Source: Fidelibacterota bacterium (GTDB lineage: Bacteria > Fidelibacterota > Marinisomatia > Marinisomatales > UBA1611). Taken from it: 7,880 bases of DNA. The DNA lies in contig DQOT01000357.1 in the NCBI GenBank assembly GCA_015658495.1, forward strand, positions 1-7,880, in the 5' to 3' direction. Made by a program: the position numbers and the translations under genes. Below, one piece after another: positions 6,560 to 7,880 of this stretch. The stretch's first letter is position 1. Each line of letters opens with the position of its first letter. Under the pieces are notes generated by a model. That model saw only the letters and a list, made by a program, of their open reading frames with translations, was not told the origin of the DNA and ran no database searches.

Positions 6560-7880
6560 TATGCTTCATGCCTCCCGTTTAATGATATTCCGGTGGATCC
6601 TAACCGGAAGAATGAGAGACCTTTATAATCTGGAAACTTTTCACCCATTTCCTGCATCACCTGACTGATATCTTGCATGGGTAGTTTCCCTGGATCCATT
6701 TCTTTCATCACCAACGCTAGTATTTCCCAATCTGGTTTAGCCTCACCTTGAATGGGCAGGGATGGGCGTAGCCACTGGACTCGCCCCTGGTCATTGGTGA
6801 TGGTTCCCTCCCGTTCAAATGGGGCCAGTCCCGGAAGCACAATATGTGCTGACTTGGCTAAATCTGTCATGGCATAGCTCTGGACAATGACAAAATCCAT
6901 CCTGGCCAGGATGTCTTTCCAGGTATTATCCAAGTCCCGATCTACCCCATCATCCAAAATGTACAAACCACAAATATTCCGGGCGTTTAATTCAAAAGGG
7001 AGATCTTCTGCTATTTCTCCGCAAATATCAGTCATACCACGGAGATTTGGCGACCGGTCTGCACTGATTCGAAACCCCGATGGATAATTGATCTCTTCAC
7101 CCCGGATGGGTGGCAGTGAGCCCAGGATGCCCGCCATCATTTGTCCCAGTAAAAAATTTGATTCATTGGTGTGAAACGGGGATCCCATGCGGGCAGTTTT
7201 TCCCTTGGCTTGCTCTATGAGTTTTGCTGTTTTCTGAATCGCTTCATCCCAATCAAGTGCATCAAAAGTTTCGCCATTCCGCATCAGGGGTTGAACAACA
7301 CGGTCAATTTCTTCAAAGCGATGGAAGCCGTAACGGCCAATATCACACATGAAATAACCATTTACATCCTGATTTTCCCTAGCCGTCAATCGGAAAATCT
7401 GATTTTTCCGGGAAAACACATCCACATTGCAGCCCACACTGCAATCCTGGCAGACAGAGGGTTGTTGGTCCAGGTTCCAAATGCGGTTCTTGTGGATATA
7501 ATCCGTGCTTAATAATGCCCCAACGGGACAAATGTCAGCCACATTTCCCGCTAATAGATTATCAAGAGGCCTATCTTCCAAGGCTGCTATTTTTGAGTTG
7601 TATCCACGGGAATCTACAAACAGTTCGCTGGTCCCTGAAATTTCCTGTGTAAAACGCACGCAGCGACTGCAGAGGATACAGCGATTATGGTTAATGACGA
7701 TCTGGGAGCCAAGATATTCATTTGAATGTACTCTTTTTTCTTCCTCGAATCGGCTGTGGGCACTGCCAAACTTGAAGGAGTAGTCCTGGAGATAACATTC
7801 GCCGGCCTGGTCGCATACAGCACAATCCAGGGGATGATTTAAAAGGAGAAATTCCAATATATTTTTCCGCTCCTGAACCA
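6559..7880 (-). CDS. nuoG: NADH-quinone oxidoreductase subunit G (NuoG), C-terminal 439 residues, 5' end beyond window
   Basis: NuoG is the large iron-sulfur subunit of the peripheral arm and carries electrons from NuoF towards NuoI. The frame is open to the right edge, reading VQERKNILEFLLLNHPLDC. The codon at 7857 is an internal TTG (Leu), not a start. Counting from the first full codon, the N5 ligands are His15, Cys19, Cys22 and Cys28. The N4 ligands are Cys67, Cys70, Cys73 and Cys117. A third CxxCxxxC...C set (Cys143, 146, 150, 178) fits cluster N7, which mitochondrial homologues lack. A short molybdopterin-oxidoreductase-like domain follows, ending with conserved AHIVLPG and GTITNDQGRVQWL motifs. 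The missing part should be the roughly 100-aa [2Fe-2S] domain. That would give about 540 aa in total, much shorter than E. coli (about 900) or Thermus (about 780). The shortening falls inside the molybdopterin-like domain. Confidence 0.96.
   Translation of the reverse strand, partial: VQERKNILEFLLLNHPLDCAVCDQAGECYLQDYSFKFGSAHSRFEEEKRVHSNEYLGSQIVINHNRCILCSRCVRFTQEISGTSELFVDSRGYNSKIAALEDRPLDNLLAGNVADICPVGALLSTDYIHKNRIWNLDQQPSVCQDCSVGCNVDVFSRKNQIFRLTARENQDVNGYFMCDIGRYGFHRFEEIDRVVQPLMRNGETFDALDWDEAIQKTAKLIEQAKGKTARMGSPFHTNESNFLLGQMMAGILGSLPPIRGEEINYPSGFRISADRSPNLRGMTDICGEIAEDLPFELNARNICGLYILDDGVDRDLDNTWKDILARMDFVIVQSYAMTDLAKSAHIVLPGLAPFEREGTITNDQGRVQWLRPSLPIQGEAKPDWEILALVMKEMDPGKLPMQDISQVMQEMGEKFPDYKGLSFFRLGSTGISLNGRHEA
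6571..6576 (-). promoter_or_regulatory. Strong Shine-Dalgarno for nuoH within the nuoG 3' end
   Basis: GGGAGG on the minus strand lies 11 nt before the nuoH ATG and inside the final codons of nuoG. It shows that this organism uses Shine-Dalgarno initiation, which makes the absence of such a site before nuoJ noteworthy. Confidence 0.6.

Noticed and set aside
679..7783. Plus-strand open frames of 60-113 codons across the window (for example 7171-7512 and 7505-7783)
   Set aside because: All lie antisense to well-supported nuo or antiporter genes, have unnatural composition and no family features; they are shadows of the minus-strand genes.
7855..7857. A start for nuoG at 7857
   Set aside because: The codon is TTG, the frame stays open to the window edge, and the residues before it (VQERKNI) continue the conserved NuoG sequence leading to the N5 His/Cys motif. 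The gene is simply cut by the edge.

Overview
The window is a stretch of a bacterial respiratory complex I (NADH:quinone oxidoreductase, nuo) operon. Every supported gene lies on the minus strand, so transcription runs from position 7880 towards position 1. The right edge cuts nuoG and the left edge cuts nuoM. In transcription order the genes are nuoG (5' end missing), nuoH, nuoI, a 224-bp AT-rich gap, nuoJ, nuoK, an MrpD-like antiporter subunit of about 498 aa, an 81-aa two-helix membrane protein, a second MrpD-like subunit of about 599 aa, and nuoM (first 147 codons only). nuoE/nuoF would be expected beyond the right edge and nuoN beyond the left edge; neither is visible.

Layout: 6559-7880 and 5007-5525 encode peripheral-arm iron-sulfur subunits (NuoG and NuoI). 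5525-6559 encodes NuoH, which forms the quinone-binding membrane foot. 3977-4782 encodes NuoJ and NuoK, the small membrane subunits next to NuoH. 1-3977 encodes antiporter-type pumping subunits. Almost every junction is a 1-11 nt overlap (TAATG, TGATG, ATGA) or an 8-nt spacer, typical of a translationally coupled operon. The nuoI-nuoJ gap is the only real non-coding DNA, at about 26% GC in its central 180 bases. It is bounded by a 17-nt imperfect inverted repeat whose right arm abuts the nuoI stop codon.

The most interesting point is the pump module. Canonical operons read nuoK-nuoL-nuoM-nuoN. Here the nuoL slot holds two MrpD-like antiporter subunits with a small membrane protein between them. 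The larger one ends in a tail resembling the NuoL C-terminus (lateral amphipathic helix plus terminal membrane anchor). With nuoM, and a presumed nuoN outside the window, this would give four antiporter-type subunits rather than three, implying a longer membrane arm and possibly a higher ion/electron ratio. Complex I variants with a duplicated pumping subunit (for example the forms with two NuoM) are known; I do not know whether this arrangement has been described.

Organism: a bacterium with moderately AT-rich genes and Shine-Dalgarno initiation at most genes. The short NuoG and unusual pump module would fit an uncultured FCB-type lineage (Neomarinimicrobiota, Calditrichota, Ignavibacteria or similar), but this is a low-confidence guess from gene content alone.
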